Shown in pieces: positions 1 through 10,044 of a DNA stretch of 64,000 nucleotides. Source of the stretch: Dactylorhiza incarnata (taxonomy: Eukaryota > Streptophyta > Magnoliopsida > Asparagales > Orchidaceae); NCBI GenBank assembly GCA_033032865.1, contig JAWHQI010000228.1, positions 3,262,501 to 3,326,500 of the forward strand. The letters are read 5' to 3'. Numbering within the stretch: position 1 is the stretch's first letter; each line of letters starts with the position of its first letter. The notes under the pieces were generated by a model that was given only the letters and a program-made list of their open reading frames with translations, ran no database searches and had not been told where the DNA came from. The position numbers and the translations under genes are program-made.

Positions 1-14
1 ATCTTGAAAATAAG

Positions 15-1016
15 TTGGCGAAGGCCTCTCAAGGTGATCTTTCTGTTTCTACTTTCTTCCTCAAGATGAAGAACCTCACGGCAGAGATTTCTGCATTGGA
101 CCCTGATGAGCCAATCTCTGAGGCAAAACTCAAGAGGCATATCATCCGCGGGTTGCGGAAGGAGTATCTTGCTTTTGTGACTTTAGTTCAGGGTTGGGCA
201 AATCAACCGTCGTTGTTGGATCTGGAGAACCTTCTTGCTTCGCAAGAAAGTTTAGCAAGACAGATGGCGGGGGTTTCAATCTCCGGGGGAGAAAGTGATG
301 TGATGTTCTCTGGGAAGAAGAAGAAGAAATGGGAGAAGAAGAAGTCGGGTCATGATGGACCCTCCACTTCAGGTCAGCAAGATAGGGGCTATGCTCCTAA
401 GTCTGATGGGAAGATGAAAGGAGAGGGACCGAGGTGCTTTAGATGCAATAAGACCGGGCACTTCAAGAAAGATTGCCGGGTTAATCTTCAGCCGGGACAT
501 GCTGTGGAGAAAGAGATGCCAAAGTCTGGTGAAGTTGGATGGGGAGGAGCCTTTGCGTCTAATATAACGGCGATGCCCGTTAAGGCCTTGGCTTCCATCA
601 ACTATGATGAGGACTGGATTGTTGAGTCAGGGTGTGGGCATCACCTCACCGGGGATGGATCAAAGTTCTCTTCTTTGGCGCCTTACTCAGGTAACAATGT
701 TATCATTACGGCTGATAATTCTATTCATCCAGTAGAGCACGAAGGAGTCGTCTCTCTGAGCAGTGATAAGGGTCCACTCACGTTGAGGAGTGTTTATCAC
801 GTGCCTGGTATGAAGAAAAATCTCTTCTCTGTGACCAATGCGGTCGACGTCGGTTATCACGTTCTGTTTGGCCCAACAGAAGTGAAGTTTCTCAAAACTC
901 AACCGGAGATAAAGGGAGATGTTATTCATGTCGGCAAGCGGGTGAAGGACTTGTTCGTTTTATCAACAAGTACCTATGTTGATAAGATGAGGACCAATGA
1001 TGGCGCGGCCATCTGA
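15..1016 (+). pseudogene. gag: RE1 gag C-terminal part and protease
   Basis: The frame is open for 333 codons. It holds the C-terminal half of a copia capsid domain, a basic Lys-rich stretch and a CCHC zinc knuckle (CFRCNKTGHFKKDC, about residues 141-154), which in this family binds element RNA. The protease follows near residue 202, where the usual Asp-Ser-Gly is Glu-Ser-Gly (WIVESGCGHHLTGD), so the catalytic aspartate has been replaced. The first codon is only the first Met in the window, since gag continues to the left. The frame ends at a TGA that takes the place of the conserved Trp before the integrase HERLGH motif. Dead copy. Confidence 0.9.
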
Positions 1017-2165
1017 CATGAAAGGTTGGGGCATGTAGGCATGGACAAATTGAAGGTTATGGCGGTAAGGGGCCTTGTCAATGGCTTGCCTAGCTTGTCC
1101 TCCTATGGAGACGGTCATGTCTGTGAAGGGTGTCAGTTTTGTAAGTCTCATCGACTTCCATTTGACAAATCGCAAACAAGGTGCAAAGTGCCGTTGGAGT
1201 GCATCCACGGTGATTTGATGGGACCGACTGCCACCCCAAGCCTTGGAGGCAACAGATACATGTTGGTGTTGATTGATGATTACACCAGATATGTCTGGGT
1301 GTATTTTTTGAAGGAGAAGTCGGAAGCATTTGCAAAATTTGTGGAGTTCAAAGAGTTGGTTGAAGGCCGGCTTGGCCTGCGGGTTAAAAAACTTAGAACT
1401 GACAATGGTGGGGAGTTCACCTCTGGTGAGTTCTCAAGTTTTTGCAGGAAGCATGGCATCAGGAGAGAGCTCACTTGTGCCCATACTCCACAACAGAATG
1501 GCGTTGCCGAAAGGAAGATTCGGCATTTGACGGAAACTTGCAAATGTTGGCTTCATGCCAAGAATATCCTAAAGTCCTTCTGGGCGGAGGGAATGTCTTG
1601 TGCAGCTTATGTCATCAACAGATTGCCTCTGAGTCCTATCAACATGAAGACCCCTCACGAACTAATGTTCAAGGAGAAGCCGAGCGTTGCACACCTTCGG
1701 GTGTTTGGATCAACCTGCTATGTGCACATTCCTTATGCTCTTCGGACAAAGCTAGATGTGAAAGCAAGGAAGCTAGTCTTTGTTGGGTACGATGAGCGGA
1801 AGAAGGGATGAAGATGCATGGATCCTGAGACACGGAGGTCAATTGTTTCTCGGGATGTGGTGTTCGATGAAGTGACTTCTTACAAGGGGAGTTCAGGAGT
1901 TGAACTACCAGAGAGCAGGGTTGATGAAGGAGGAAAAGCTGCGGGAAGTCTTCAAGTGGAGTTGCCTGTTTCACCAGGAGCTCTAGTTGTGTCAAGCTCT
2001 GAGATGGAGGCTTCAGGTTCTGGAAGCAGGGGGAGCGATGCTCCAAGTTCATCTGGAAGAGGAGCTTGCACATAAGAAGCAGCTGAGGAGGTGGTTAGTC
2101 AGGAGCAACCTCTTAGGAGGTCGAAGAGGTCTATTTAACCACCAGATCGATACACAGGAGGAAAC
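1017..2165 (+). pseudogene. pol: RE1 integrase and linker
   Basis: The segment begins with the GAG-pre-integrase/HHCC zinc-binding part (HERLGHVGMDKL, later CEGCQFCKSH). The catalytic core follows with the D-D-E residues in their expected contexts: HGDLMGP, LRTDNGGEF and PQQNGVAER. Integrase joins cDNA ends to the chromosome. The C-terminal GKGW-like segment is cut by TGA at 1809-1811 in place of Trp. From 1812 to about 2165 runs the poorly conserved Ser/Glu-rich linker towards RT, with further in-frame stops (TAA near 2073 and near 2138). Dead copy, but both ends are easily recognisable. Confidence 0.9.
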
Positions 2166-3752
2166 ATGGTGAACTTTGTTTCATGTTTCTTTGCTGGTCC
2201 CTTGGATGAAAGGGAGCCGTCGAGCTTTGAGAAAGCCAGAGGCGTGAAGGAGTGGGACATTGCTATGCAAGAAGAGATGGCAGCTCTCGAGAAGAATGAG
2301 ACCTGGTCTCTTGTGCCCAAGCCCAAGGGCACCACTCCTGTCATTTGCAAGTGGGTTTTCAAGCTGAAGAAGAAAGTTGACGGCAGTATTGAGCGGTACA
2401 AGGCTCGCCTTATAGCTCGCGGGTTTTCACAGCAGTACGGAGAAGATTATGATGAGATGTTTAGTCCAGTGGCAAAGATGACTTCGGTTCGATTTGTTAT
2501 TGCCTTGGCGGCTTCGAGTGGTTGGGAGATTTGGCAACTCGATGTGAAGAATGCTTTCTTATACGGCGAAATTGACAAGGATATCTTCATGCTCCAACCG
2601 CAAGGCTTCATCTCGAAGGAGTATCCGGACTACGTTTGTAAGCTGAAGAAGGCCCTGTATGGGTTGAAGCAAGCGCCTCGGGCGTAGTACGGGAAGATTG
2701 CAGAATATCTCTTATTCTGTGGATTCGTTGCTTCAGACTCTGATTCTATCTTGTTCATCAAGAAGGAGGGGGTGCTTCGGGTGATTGTGCTGCTGTATGT
2801 GGATGACATGATTGTCACCGGGAATTCGAAGGAGGCGGTAGCAAGGCTGAGAGCTGAGCTTGCTATCAGGTTCGAGATGAAGGATCTGGGGGAGCTTCAC
2901 CATTTCCTTGGACTCGAGGTTCAGAGGCGGGAGAGCGGAGTGCTCATTTCTCAGGCTGGCTATGCGGAGCTGATCGTTCAACGATTCGGCATGGAGGAAG
3001 GGAAGAGCAGCTCTATACCTCTGGAGCAACATCATAAACTTCGGAAGGATGAGGGGAGAGTTTTGTTTGAACCGTTGGTTTTCCGAGCTCTGGTTGGGAG
3101 CTTGATCTACTTGACGATCACAAGGCCAGATATTGCTTATGCAGTAGGCAAGGTGAGTCGGTACATGGCGGAACCATGGAAGCCTCATCTTCTGGCGGCA
3201 AAAGGCATCTTAAAGTATGTGAAGTCGACCTCTGATTTGGGTCTCCTATATAGGAGAGGGTCAAGCTTGGAGTTGCATGGTTTCATGGATGCTGATTATG
3301 GGGGAGACGTGGATGATCGGAGATCAACGTCTGGTTATGTCTTTATGACGGGTCCCACAACTATCTCTTGGTGCAGCAAAAAGCAAAACTCGGTGTGTGT
3401 ATCTACCACGGAAGCGGAGTACAAGGCTTCGGCCTTGGCTGCTCAGGAAGCCGTTTGGCTCAGGAGGTTGGTAGAGGACGTTCATCAGGAGGTTCGAGGT
3501 CCCACTATGCTACGCGGGGACAATGAGAGTGCTCTCAAGATGGTCAGCAATCCAGTCTGTCACGCGAGGACCAAGCATATAGAGATTGAGCACCATTTCA
3601 TTCGTGAAAAGGTGTTGGGAGGATCTCTTATGGTCGAGCATGTTCGGAGTGCGGACAATGTCGCATACATCTTCACAAAGCCGCTGGCGAAGGGACCGTT
3701 TACACGGTTGCGGAATTTACTCGGGCTAGTCTCCCCTTCCCACTTCAAGGGG
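2166..3752 (+). pseudogene. pol: RE1 reverse transcriptase and RNase H
   Basis: Copia RT: the fingers motif (CKWVFKLKKK), ARLIARGFSQ, the first catalytic Asp in QLDVKNAFLYG, then YGLKQAPRA followed by TAG (2685-2687) where Trp is expected. The frame resumes with the catalytic YVDD box (LLYVDDMIV, about 2793-2819). RNase H follows with DADYGGDVDDRRSTSGY, STTEAEYKA and the terminal TKHIEIEHHFIREKV that is standard in plant copia elements. The frame runs through the polypurine tract into the first bases of the LTR, as is common. Apart from the one stop the domain looks complete. Confidence 0.93.
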
Positions 3753-3755
3753 GAG
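3747..3755 (+). other. RE1 polypurine tract
   Basis: AAGGGGGAG lies directly before the LTR start TGTTAAAA. This is the position and composition of the plus-strand primer of LTR elements. Confidence 0.85.
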
Positions 3756-4937
3756 TGTTAAAATTTTGAAGTGGTGTGGAGGAGACCAGGCGGTCTGGTT
3801 TGGGAGACCGCGGAGACCGCGCGGCTTGTATAGGTTATCTGCCGGTCTGGCTCTGCCGGATTGTTCTGGCGGTCTGCTGGTTGTTCCGGTCTGTTCTTGG
3901 TAGCTGCGGTTTGTTCCCGAGTAGGTCTGCTAGTTTTCCTGGCTTCCTTGTTGGAAGACCGGGCGGGTTGTTCCTATATGACCGTCTACCCGGGCCGTCT
4001 ATATTGGTGATCTGGCGACTTGGTTGAAGTCGGCCAGATGGTTCTAGCTTGCTCCTGGTGATCTAAGGAAGGAGCGTTGTTGAGACCTCACGGCTTGTGC
4101 GCGGTCTCGTGTTCGCGCGGCCTGTGCGTGATCTTGTCTGCTGATCTGTGTCTTGGTCGGGTGATCGTCCAAGAGGTCTGTTCGCACGGTCTGTCTTTTG
4201 AGACCGTTCGCGATCTGATGGGTGGTGACTGTATCCCGGTTTGTGCGGTGTCGACATCCATCCACCCGCCTATAAATAGGGGTGCATGGCCCGTCATTCC
4301 TAATAAGAAATGTAAGAACCAGAGCCCGGATTGTTTCTTGTGGTACCAAGTTTAAGTTCGTGCGACTTGGATGCGAGTTAACCTTTGTTGTGTTCGCAGG
4401 TTTGCGGTCAGCAGGGTGCAGTCTCCTTCCTTGGTGATTTCCGGTGGCTTGAATAAACAGTTTGTCTGCGGTCTGTCAGCGAACTGGGTTATTGTGTTCT
4501 TATGTTGTTCACAGCGAGCTCAGTGATCAGGCGACCTTCAGCGGTTAGGCGGTCTGAGTTGCGGTCTGGCGACAGCTTCAGTTCTTTGTTCCAATAAGCT
4601 CCAGTTCGTGCGGTATGAGGTGCGGTCTTGCAGTGATGGCAGTCTGTCCGGTTTCTGTTCGTGCGATCTCAGGGCAAGTCGGGCGAGTTCTGGAGTGGTG
4701 CGACTTGTGCGGTCTGAGCTTGTCTAGCCGCCAGCTTTGCTTTTTGGTGTGTTTTGTTCTTCTCGTCTCCGTGATTCTGATGAATCATGTCTCTCCATGT
4801 ATACCTCGCATTGTAAAGCAGTTCTGTTTCAATAAAGATTTCTTGTGTTGCTGTTTTGGCATTGTGGTTGTTTGGCTATAACTCTTGTTGATACAACTCC
4901 TGCTTACTCCTAAACGGTCCAATCAAAAAATTTAACA
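3756..4937 (+). repeat. RE1 3' LTR
   Basis: 1182 bp, starting TGTTAAAATTTT and ending AAAAAATTTAACA, so the termini form the usual short inverted repeat with TG...CA. A TATA box is at 4271-4279 (TATAAATAG) and polyadenylation candidates AATAAA are at 4453-4458 and 4831-4836. The U3 part is crowded with GGTCTG, GCGGTCT and GACCGC boxes. Short frames within it (for example 4615-4881) have no protein-like features. Confidence 0.88.
4271..4279 (+). promoter_or_regulatory. RE1 LTR TATA box
   Basis: TATAAATAG preceded by C-rich sequence and followed by GGTGCA, about 515 bp into the LTR. It is a canonical plant TATA box and the only good one in this LTR. Confidence 0.7.
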
Positions 4938-5560
4938 GACTTTGCCTGACCTAAAAGAGCGCGTCTAGATCACTATTCCTCCTCTTTGAAGTAGAAAATC
5001 TTTGTAGCAACTACTTCATTAGCTTATTGAAGGAGCCACCAGAGCGAGAGGGAGATTATGGAACCATTCCCTGGCCTTGCCGTCGAATGTAGTGGCAAGT
5101 AGCTTGCAACGGAGTCCATCCGAGAAGGATTAAAGGGACACCGCAGAGTTGAATGCTTGAAGGAGGTAAGCAGGATCCTCCCTCCCAGAGAATCTGGAAA
5201 GGCAGGCTCTCTGAACTCGAACAGAGCGGACTTCATATCAATGTTGGTCTTGAAAGGGAAGTAGGAATTCAGCTCATCATTGTAATCGAGCTCTTCCTCA
5301 AAATCAAGGGCCCTCCCTTGGTAAGTTGTCGCGGTTTCTTTGAAGAACTCCTGGCGCTCTCATGAGAATTCGCCACGTGGTTGGATAGGGGGCGACCACT
5401 TCGGCTGGTGCGGTCTCTGCCGGGGAGTCGCGGTCTCCTGCTAGTGAGAGGGGTCTTGGGGCGGATACCCCTGGTCCACCAAACGAGTGATCACTGCTAG
5501 CAAGGATTTGAACTCTTCCGAGTTACCGCTCACCCTTCCGAGGAATTGTAAGCATTGAGT
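4938..5560 (-). pseudogene. gag: RE2 gag fragment
   Basis: Minus-strand translation with frame changes gives DPAYLLQAFNSAV, CKLLATTFDGKAREWFHNL and LLQRFSTSKRR. These parallel the retrotransposon-gag domain of RE12 (ADPTIHLQAFESAV, CKLLVTSFEGQAREWFYGL, LLRFSTSKKRK). The domain is the capsid part of Gag. The fragment is frameshifted and stops abruptly at the RE1 insertion. The upstream part (5300-5560) is the weakly conserved N-terminal Gag region with several stops. Confidence 0.8.
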
Positions 5561-5609
5561 GATTGCTAAGACTGTCCTCTAAATATTGGGTGATTTCACT
5601 GATTGCAAG

Positions 5610-5632
5610 ATCTGAAGGCTGTGTGTTCGAAC
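5610..5632 (-). other. RE2 primer binding site resembling a tRNA interior
   Basis: Directly inside the LTR. On the plus strand it reads ATCTGAAGGCTGTGTGTTCGA, which looks like the anticodon-stem to T-loop stretch of a tRNA rather than its 3' CCA end. RE3 and RE12 have the same segment at the same place. Confidence 0.6.
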
Positions 5633-6461
5633 TGTTGGAGCCAAAAACATCTCCAACATCCACACTCAGCGGCGGGATTTGAGGGCGATGGGGGAATCAG
5701 GGACTGCAAGCAATCAGTTACTAACCCTTATGGGTCGGGCGAACAGAACATAGAATGAACGAGCTCGCCGCGAACGGTCACACCAGATTTACCTGCAGTG
5801 ATGAATACCACTTGTTGCTGACGATATTATTTCACAAAAGCGCTATTACAAGCTATTACAGGCGAATAGTACTAGAGAAAAAGACAATCGATGGCAACCC
5901 AGAACTTGTAACCGCACCTTCTATAGGGCAAATTCTGGCTCAAATTTCGTGTCCTTCCAAGCACTCCTAAACCCCTATTTTTACAGAGGGGGCTGCCTAG
6001 ACGGTTTGGAGCAATTAATGTCACATTAAATGCTGCATTGAATGATAGCTGCTTGGGGAAAAGGAGAATCCAGGCAGGGAAGAGAGGAGAGGACGTGCGA
6101 TTAGAATAGGATGTAGCCACACAAGCCGCTACTAGCTAAGGAGTTAGTGGAGTTGGGCGGACACCAAGATGTTCGCCTAAACCTCTCCGGACTTTGGCTG
6201 CTACTAATGGATGACCGGGCTGGTCAGCTTCTGATGGGGGGAGGCGTGGTTAATCAATACGTAACCACCCACCCATCTGGGACCGGAGAGATGCGGCTAC
6301 CAGGAGGGTAACCTCCCTGCTGCTGTGCACCAAAGGCTTGCTCTGGCTCTGAAGCGGACTGGCTTTGGCTCTAAAGCGGACTGGCTCTGGCTCTGAAGCA
6401 AACTGGCTCTGGCCTTGAAGCGGACTGGCTATGGGTGTGGTCGCAGGATTCCGGGTTAACA
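5633..6461 (-). repeat. RE2 5' LTR
   Basis: 829 bp. On the plus strand it begins TGTTGGAGCC and ends GGGTTAACA. A minus-strand TATA-like box TAAAAATAGGGG lies at about 5973-5984, placed like the TATA boxes of the other Tat LTRs. Outside it, at 6462, the LTR sequence of RE3 starts abruptly in its middle, so RE2 inserted into that LTR. Confidence 0.75.
6337..6430. repeat. 22-bp tandem repeat in RE2 LTR
   Basis: About four copies of a unit like TGGCTCTGGCTCTGAAGCGGAC, with substitutions, lie in the U3 part of the RE2 LTR. Confidence 0.8.
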
Positions 6462-6795
6462 CATATAGTCTAAAAATAGGTCATGAATAATAACTGAAAA
6501 GGCATCTGAAATCGAACCAAGATCTCCCTCAGTGCTTGCACACCCAATAACAAAGTTTGTGACTGCTCTTTTGGAATATTAAACTTTATCTGTAATCCGA
6601 CTATAATCATTTTCAATCAATTAATAAAATCACACACAGCTAAGGTTCGCATTTTGCAAAATCTGGTCACGCCACTCGAGGCATCGCATTTTCTCCACGC
6701 TCAAGCATCCGCGACCCAGAGTATTCGCTCACTCATAGTACCCACATCTCTTCATTTTTGTTGAATATGGAGTTGGGGCATTTTCTACCCCAACA
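6462..6795 (+). repeat. RE3 5' LTR, 3' part only
   Basis: It ends GGCATTTTCTACCCCAACA and is followed by the primer site at 6796-6820. Its sequence can be aligned with the reverse complement of the RE4 LTR over its whole length, for example AAGGCATCTGAAAT, CTCTTTTGGAATA and AATCCGACTATAAT. The 5' part is cut off by RE2 near the TATA region (TCTAAAAATAGG, about 6469-6480). Confidence 0.78.
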
Positions 6796-6820
6796 GAACA
6801 AACACGCGACCTTCAGATTC
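6796..6820 (+). other. RE3 primer binding site
   Basis: Immediately after the LTR end. Its reverse complement contains ATCTGAAGGTCGCGTGTT, shared with RE12 and resembling the interior of a tRNA. Confidence 0.6.
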
Positions 6821-6846
6821 TTAGTGGTCGAAGAACAGTGGCTGCA

Positions 6847-8340
6847 ATGACGCGATAAAGTCAGGAAGTCGTCTGAGGGGCCTTACAACAACCCCAAAGA
6901 AATAGTCACAAAAAGAGAGTTCAATCTCCTGGTCACTGCGGTTGCTCAACTCTCTGAATTGATAACTTCACTAGTTAGGGGGGTAGCGGCTCCCGATGCT
7001 CGCCCCTAGTCCTCCAAACTATCCCCGATATAAGGACCAAAAATGAAGAGCTCGCCAACACTAGGCGAGATCTCTTCCGAGCGGCAACAAAATATAGCCC
7101 AGGCCAGTACTCGACTTTGAGGAATTCGCTAAACCTCCAAAAGAGGAGGAAGATCCTTCTCCTTTTTCTAACATAATCAAATAGGAATCTGTCCCAGTAG
7201 GATTTGGAGAGCTTCACCTCTCACGATTTACTACATAAAATATCCCATCCACCACATGTAGGTCTTCGAGTCTGCAGTTTCTCTCTGAACCTTTCTGATG
7301 GCTTCTGTTGCAAATTACTATCCATGACCTTAGACGGAAAGGCCAAGGATTGGCTCTATAAACTTTCATCTCAGTCTAGCAACTTCTTCAAAGAATTCTG
7401 AAAAGAACTCCTTCTGAGGTTTTCCACCTCGAGGAAAAGGAAGAGCCTCAGATAGTCTTCCAAATCAAGCAAGGAATGTCTAAGACTCTCGGACACTACA
7501 TCGATATGTTTCAAGAATAGATTCTTGGGATCCATGACGTGGATCCCTCTATGTACCAAGTAGCTCTGATCTATGGACTTCAGGAAGGGCTCTTCAAATT
7601 TGAAGTCAGGTCGGAGGCCACCAAATTCTTACGGGGACTTGATCAACATGGCCAACCAATCAACATGGCTAACCATTTCATCGAGGGAGAGACGATGAAT
7701 CCCAGATTTGTCACTTTCCTCACCCAGATGATCCAACGGCAACGCGGGCAAACTCTCTCGCCCAGCCTCCTGTTGCCCCTCACCACATTCAGAAACATCG
7801 TCCAGAGTTCTTTCCACCTACTCCACAATGTGGAAAGACCTTTCATTAAAAACAACCACCCCGACTCGTCACTTTCAACAAATGTGGCCACTACGACCTC
7901 GTTCTCTTCCACGGAATAGGCTTGTGTCATCCCAACAGCAAGTCTTCTCATCCACATCATCACAAGATCATCCCACAAAGGTTTACATTCCTACGCGGGT
8001 AAATCAATATGATGATTCCCAGGAGGAATACACATATTTGATTCTCCTGATGGAGGAGGTCGTCCAAATTTCCCAAAAGCAGCCCATCTTAAGGAGACCT
8101 CTTCCTTTCAAAGCTGAATAGGAGAATAGGAATCAGGAACTCTATTACGTGTTCCACAGAGGCGTAGGGCAAGATACAGAGAGTTGTCGAGCTCTCCATG
8201 ATTTTGTACAAAAATGTTGAAGAGAGAAAATTGCAAGAATATGTCGCTCGCAAGACCGATGAGAAACCCGTCTTTGTAAAGGGAAAAGAAGTAGCAGAAG
8301 TGGACCTCCCTTAACAAGGGGAGTGTATCAAACAAGTGGA
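6847..8340 (+). pseudogene. gag: RE3 gag
   Basis: Gag parallels to RE12 run in order: CKLLSMTLDGKAKDWLYKL (7303-7359), LRFSTSRKRK, then VDPSMYQVALIYGLQEGLFKFE (7539-7604), NQYDDSQEE with MEEVVQISQKQP (8005-8085), and finally a remnant of the zinc-binding region (NRNQELYYVFHRG, 8128-8166) in which the cysteines are partly lost. Several frameshifts and stops separate the pieces. The product would have been the structural Gag polyprotein of the virus-like particle. Dead. Confidence 0.82.
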
Positions 8341-8356
8341 AATTGGTTCTCTTGGG

Positions 8357-8896
8357 AGCAAGGTTGCAGATGTCGGATGTCGGGGATATATCAGATTGAG
8401 TTTTTAGATGTCGAATGTCAGAGACATGTCTGGGACATTTTAAAATGTCGGATTCCTAAAAAATATTCATATTATAAGTTATAACAACTTTGGATGTATG
8501 TTTTTATGCATATGCTCTTTCCACCATCGGTAAGCATTAAGAAAAAATGCTAGCTGTGACATTTTATACTTGAACTGGGTGCAATTACCTAGTATTTCTA
8601 ACTATTATGGTATCAATATCCTCATAAGTATATGTAAAATGAATGAATAACAAAGCATATGAAACATTGAATAGATTAATCAAGAAAATAAATATTTTCT
8701 CTTCAATCACAAAAGATTCTAAGATGGCATAGCGAATTTGATCCGAAATGTCGGGCGGCATATTACAAAACTCCATAACCTTTATATTTTCATTATGCAA
8801 GTCGTTTTCTGTTAAAACAGGACATGTTGGATGACGTTTAAAACATTGCTTGGGAGCATTAACTACGTGCATGAATGCATGAAAATCGACGATGTT
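8357..8896. other. 540-bp insertion of unknown origin in RE3
   Basis: It interrupts the RE3 frame between IGSLG and INCIHGGAG, which are adjacent in RE12. It is bounded by GGTTCTCTTGGG (8345-8356) and GGTCTCTTGGG (8897-8907), an approximately 11-bp target duplication. A minus-strand open frame lies in it (8585-8926 as far as it is open); I do not recognise the protein. No terminal inverted repeats are visible. Near its left end the motif GATGTCGGATGTCGGGG repeats loosely. Confidence 0.6.
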
Positions 8897-8907
8897 GGTC
8901 TCTTGGG

Positions 8908-9350
8908 CAAAATAAATTGCATTCATGGAGGAGCTGGATTAGAGTCCTCAATGAAGGCAAGTGTAAAGTGGGTCTACCATTGAGAGTTTGCTACCACTTC
9001 CCAGGCCACTCCCATGAGAGGAGAGGTCATATTCAATGAGGACGATCTTCCAAAAACCGCCAATCCCTTCAATGATGTTGTCGACGTTAAGGCAGTATTA
9101 GATAACTGCTTTGTGTCAAGAATTATCATCGACACCGGTAGTTCTGTAATTGTCATCTTCAAGCTCACGTTCGAATCAATGAACACGGGAAGAGAACTCC
9201 AAGCTTTTAGTGGACATCTCTATGGGTTTGCGGGAGAGAGGAAATAAATTGAAGGGAGTGTCACTCTCTCCATCACAATGTGCGGAGTTAATTGCCAAGC
9301 AACATTCATTGTAGTTGGCGCTCCTAACAGCTACAACGTCATATATTTTG
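8908..9350 (+). pseudogene. pol: RE3 aspartic protease
   Basis: The frame reads IHGGAGLESS and then, from 9014, DDLPKTANPFNDVVDVKAVL followed by the active-site region IIIDTGSS (about 9124-9147). This matches the RE12 order HGGAGAESS, DDLPPNANPFDDAVVIRAV, ILIDTGSS. A stop at 9244-9246 interrupts it, after which VGAPNSYNVIYFD parallels VDAPSNYCAIFGR. The frame then ends at the deletion junction. Confidence 0.83.
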
Positions 9351-9420
9351 ACATGTCAGACGACATTTAAAACACTGTTCTTCGGTCCATCATCCAAGGA
9401 GCAATAGACAAGTTGAAACC

Positions 9421-9906
9421 GCCAACAAGTTGATGAAGAATTTCATGAATACAAAAGTAAAGAATGTCATAGGAAATTGGGTCGAGCAACTTCCCTCTGT
9501 TCGTTTGGGCCCTCCAGACCACTCCGACTTCCGCCACAGGGGAAACATCATTCAAATTGTCACATGGATCTGAGGCACTCATTCCAGTCAAATTCAAAGT
9601 AATCCGGCAAGAAGAATACTGGATGAAAGAGAACGAAGATGACATGATATGCAACATGGATCTCATCAAAGAGTTTAGAGACCTAGCAGTTATCAGGCAA
9701 GAAGTCAAAAGAGGAATGGAAAAACACCTCGACAAGCATATCAGGAATGAAAAAGGTGGACGCATCGGGTAGCATCGTCTCAGTTGGGAAGTTTAATCCA
9801 AATTGGACAGGTCCTTTTATCGTCAAAAGAAGCTTTGAAGAACGGCAGCTACCAATTGCAAACCTACGATACCGTTGACATCCCCAACACTTGGAGTGGA
9901 GATTAA
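9421..9906 (+). pseudogene. pol: RE3 integrase C-terminal remnant
   Basis: In changing frames it parallels the end of RE12 integrase: LMKNFMNTKVKNVIGNWVEQLPS, LSHGSEALIPVKF (about 9552-9590), then VGKFNPNWTGPF and LKNGSYQLQTYD before NTWSGD. The catalytic core (D-D-E) is absent. Stops and frameshifts are frequent. It shows that the element had a complete pol before the internal deletion. Confidence 0.82.
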
Positions 9907-10044
9907 ATGAAAAGATAATTTTCTTGATTGTAATATATATCCTTCACATTTCAAAATTGTGTGCTTTTCTTTATCATTACAATACATGAAAAAGTTCTCA
10001 CAATGCTTACTTAAATTGTGATCCTCGTATTCGATCTTGTAGAG

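Larger units (their letters stand above)
1..4937 (+). mobile_element. RE1: Ty1/copia LTR retrotransposon, 5' end outside window
   Basis: The order gag zinc knuckle, protease, integrase, reverse transcriptase, RNase H and 3' LTR is the Ty1/copia order. The 5' LTR and the gag start lie left of the window. The coding part is broken by several stops, three of which replace a conserved Trp (TGA at 1014-1016, TGA at 1809-1811, TAG at 2685-2687). The right boundary at 4937 is sharp: directly beyond it a minus-strand gypsy gag frame (RE2) continues, so RE1 appears to have inserted into RE2. The target duplication should be 4938-4942 (gactt), but the partner copy is off-window. Confidence 0.93.
4938..6461 (-). 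mobile_element. RE2: Tat-type Ty3/gypsy 5' fragment (LTR, primer site, gag start)
   Basis: Read on the minus strand this is a 5' LTR (6461 down to 5633), primer binding site (5632-5610) and the beginning of gag, which runs to 4938, where RE1 interrupts it. The gag reading frame resembles RE12 gag in this window. The LTR end at 6461 (CCGGGTTAACA) matches the end type of the RE12 LTR (CCGGGTAAACA), which marks both as related families. Confidence 0.82.
6462..10044 (+). mobile_element. RE3: Tat-type Ty3/gypsy, RT and integrase core deleted
   Basis: Plus-strand order: partial 5' LTR, primer site, gag, aspartic protease, then directly the integrase C-terminal region. Reverse transcriptase, RNase H and the integrase core are missing between about 9350 and 9420. 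All coding segments parallel RE12 but carry many stops and frameshifts, so this is an old copy. No plus-oriented 3' LTR follows; instead the LTR of RE4 follows in inverted orientation. From about 9907 to 10044 is AT-rich sequence with nothing recognisable. Confidence 0.82.

Noticed and set aside
4615..4881. 88-codon hydrophobic ORF in RE1 LTR
   Set aside because: Inside LTR regulatory sequence; no conserved feature.
8585..8926. 113-codon minus-strand ORF as a host gene
   Set aside because: No recognisable motif, extends past the insert edge into retroelement sequence, no start context; described only as part of the insertion.
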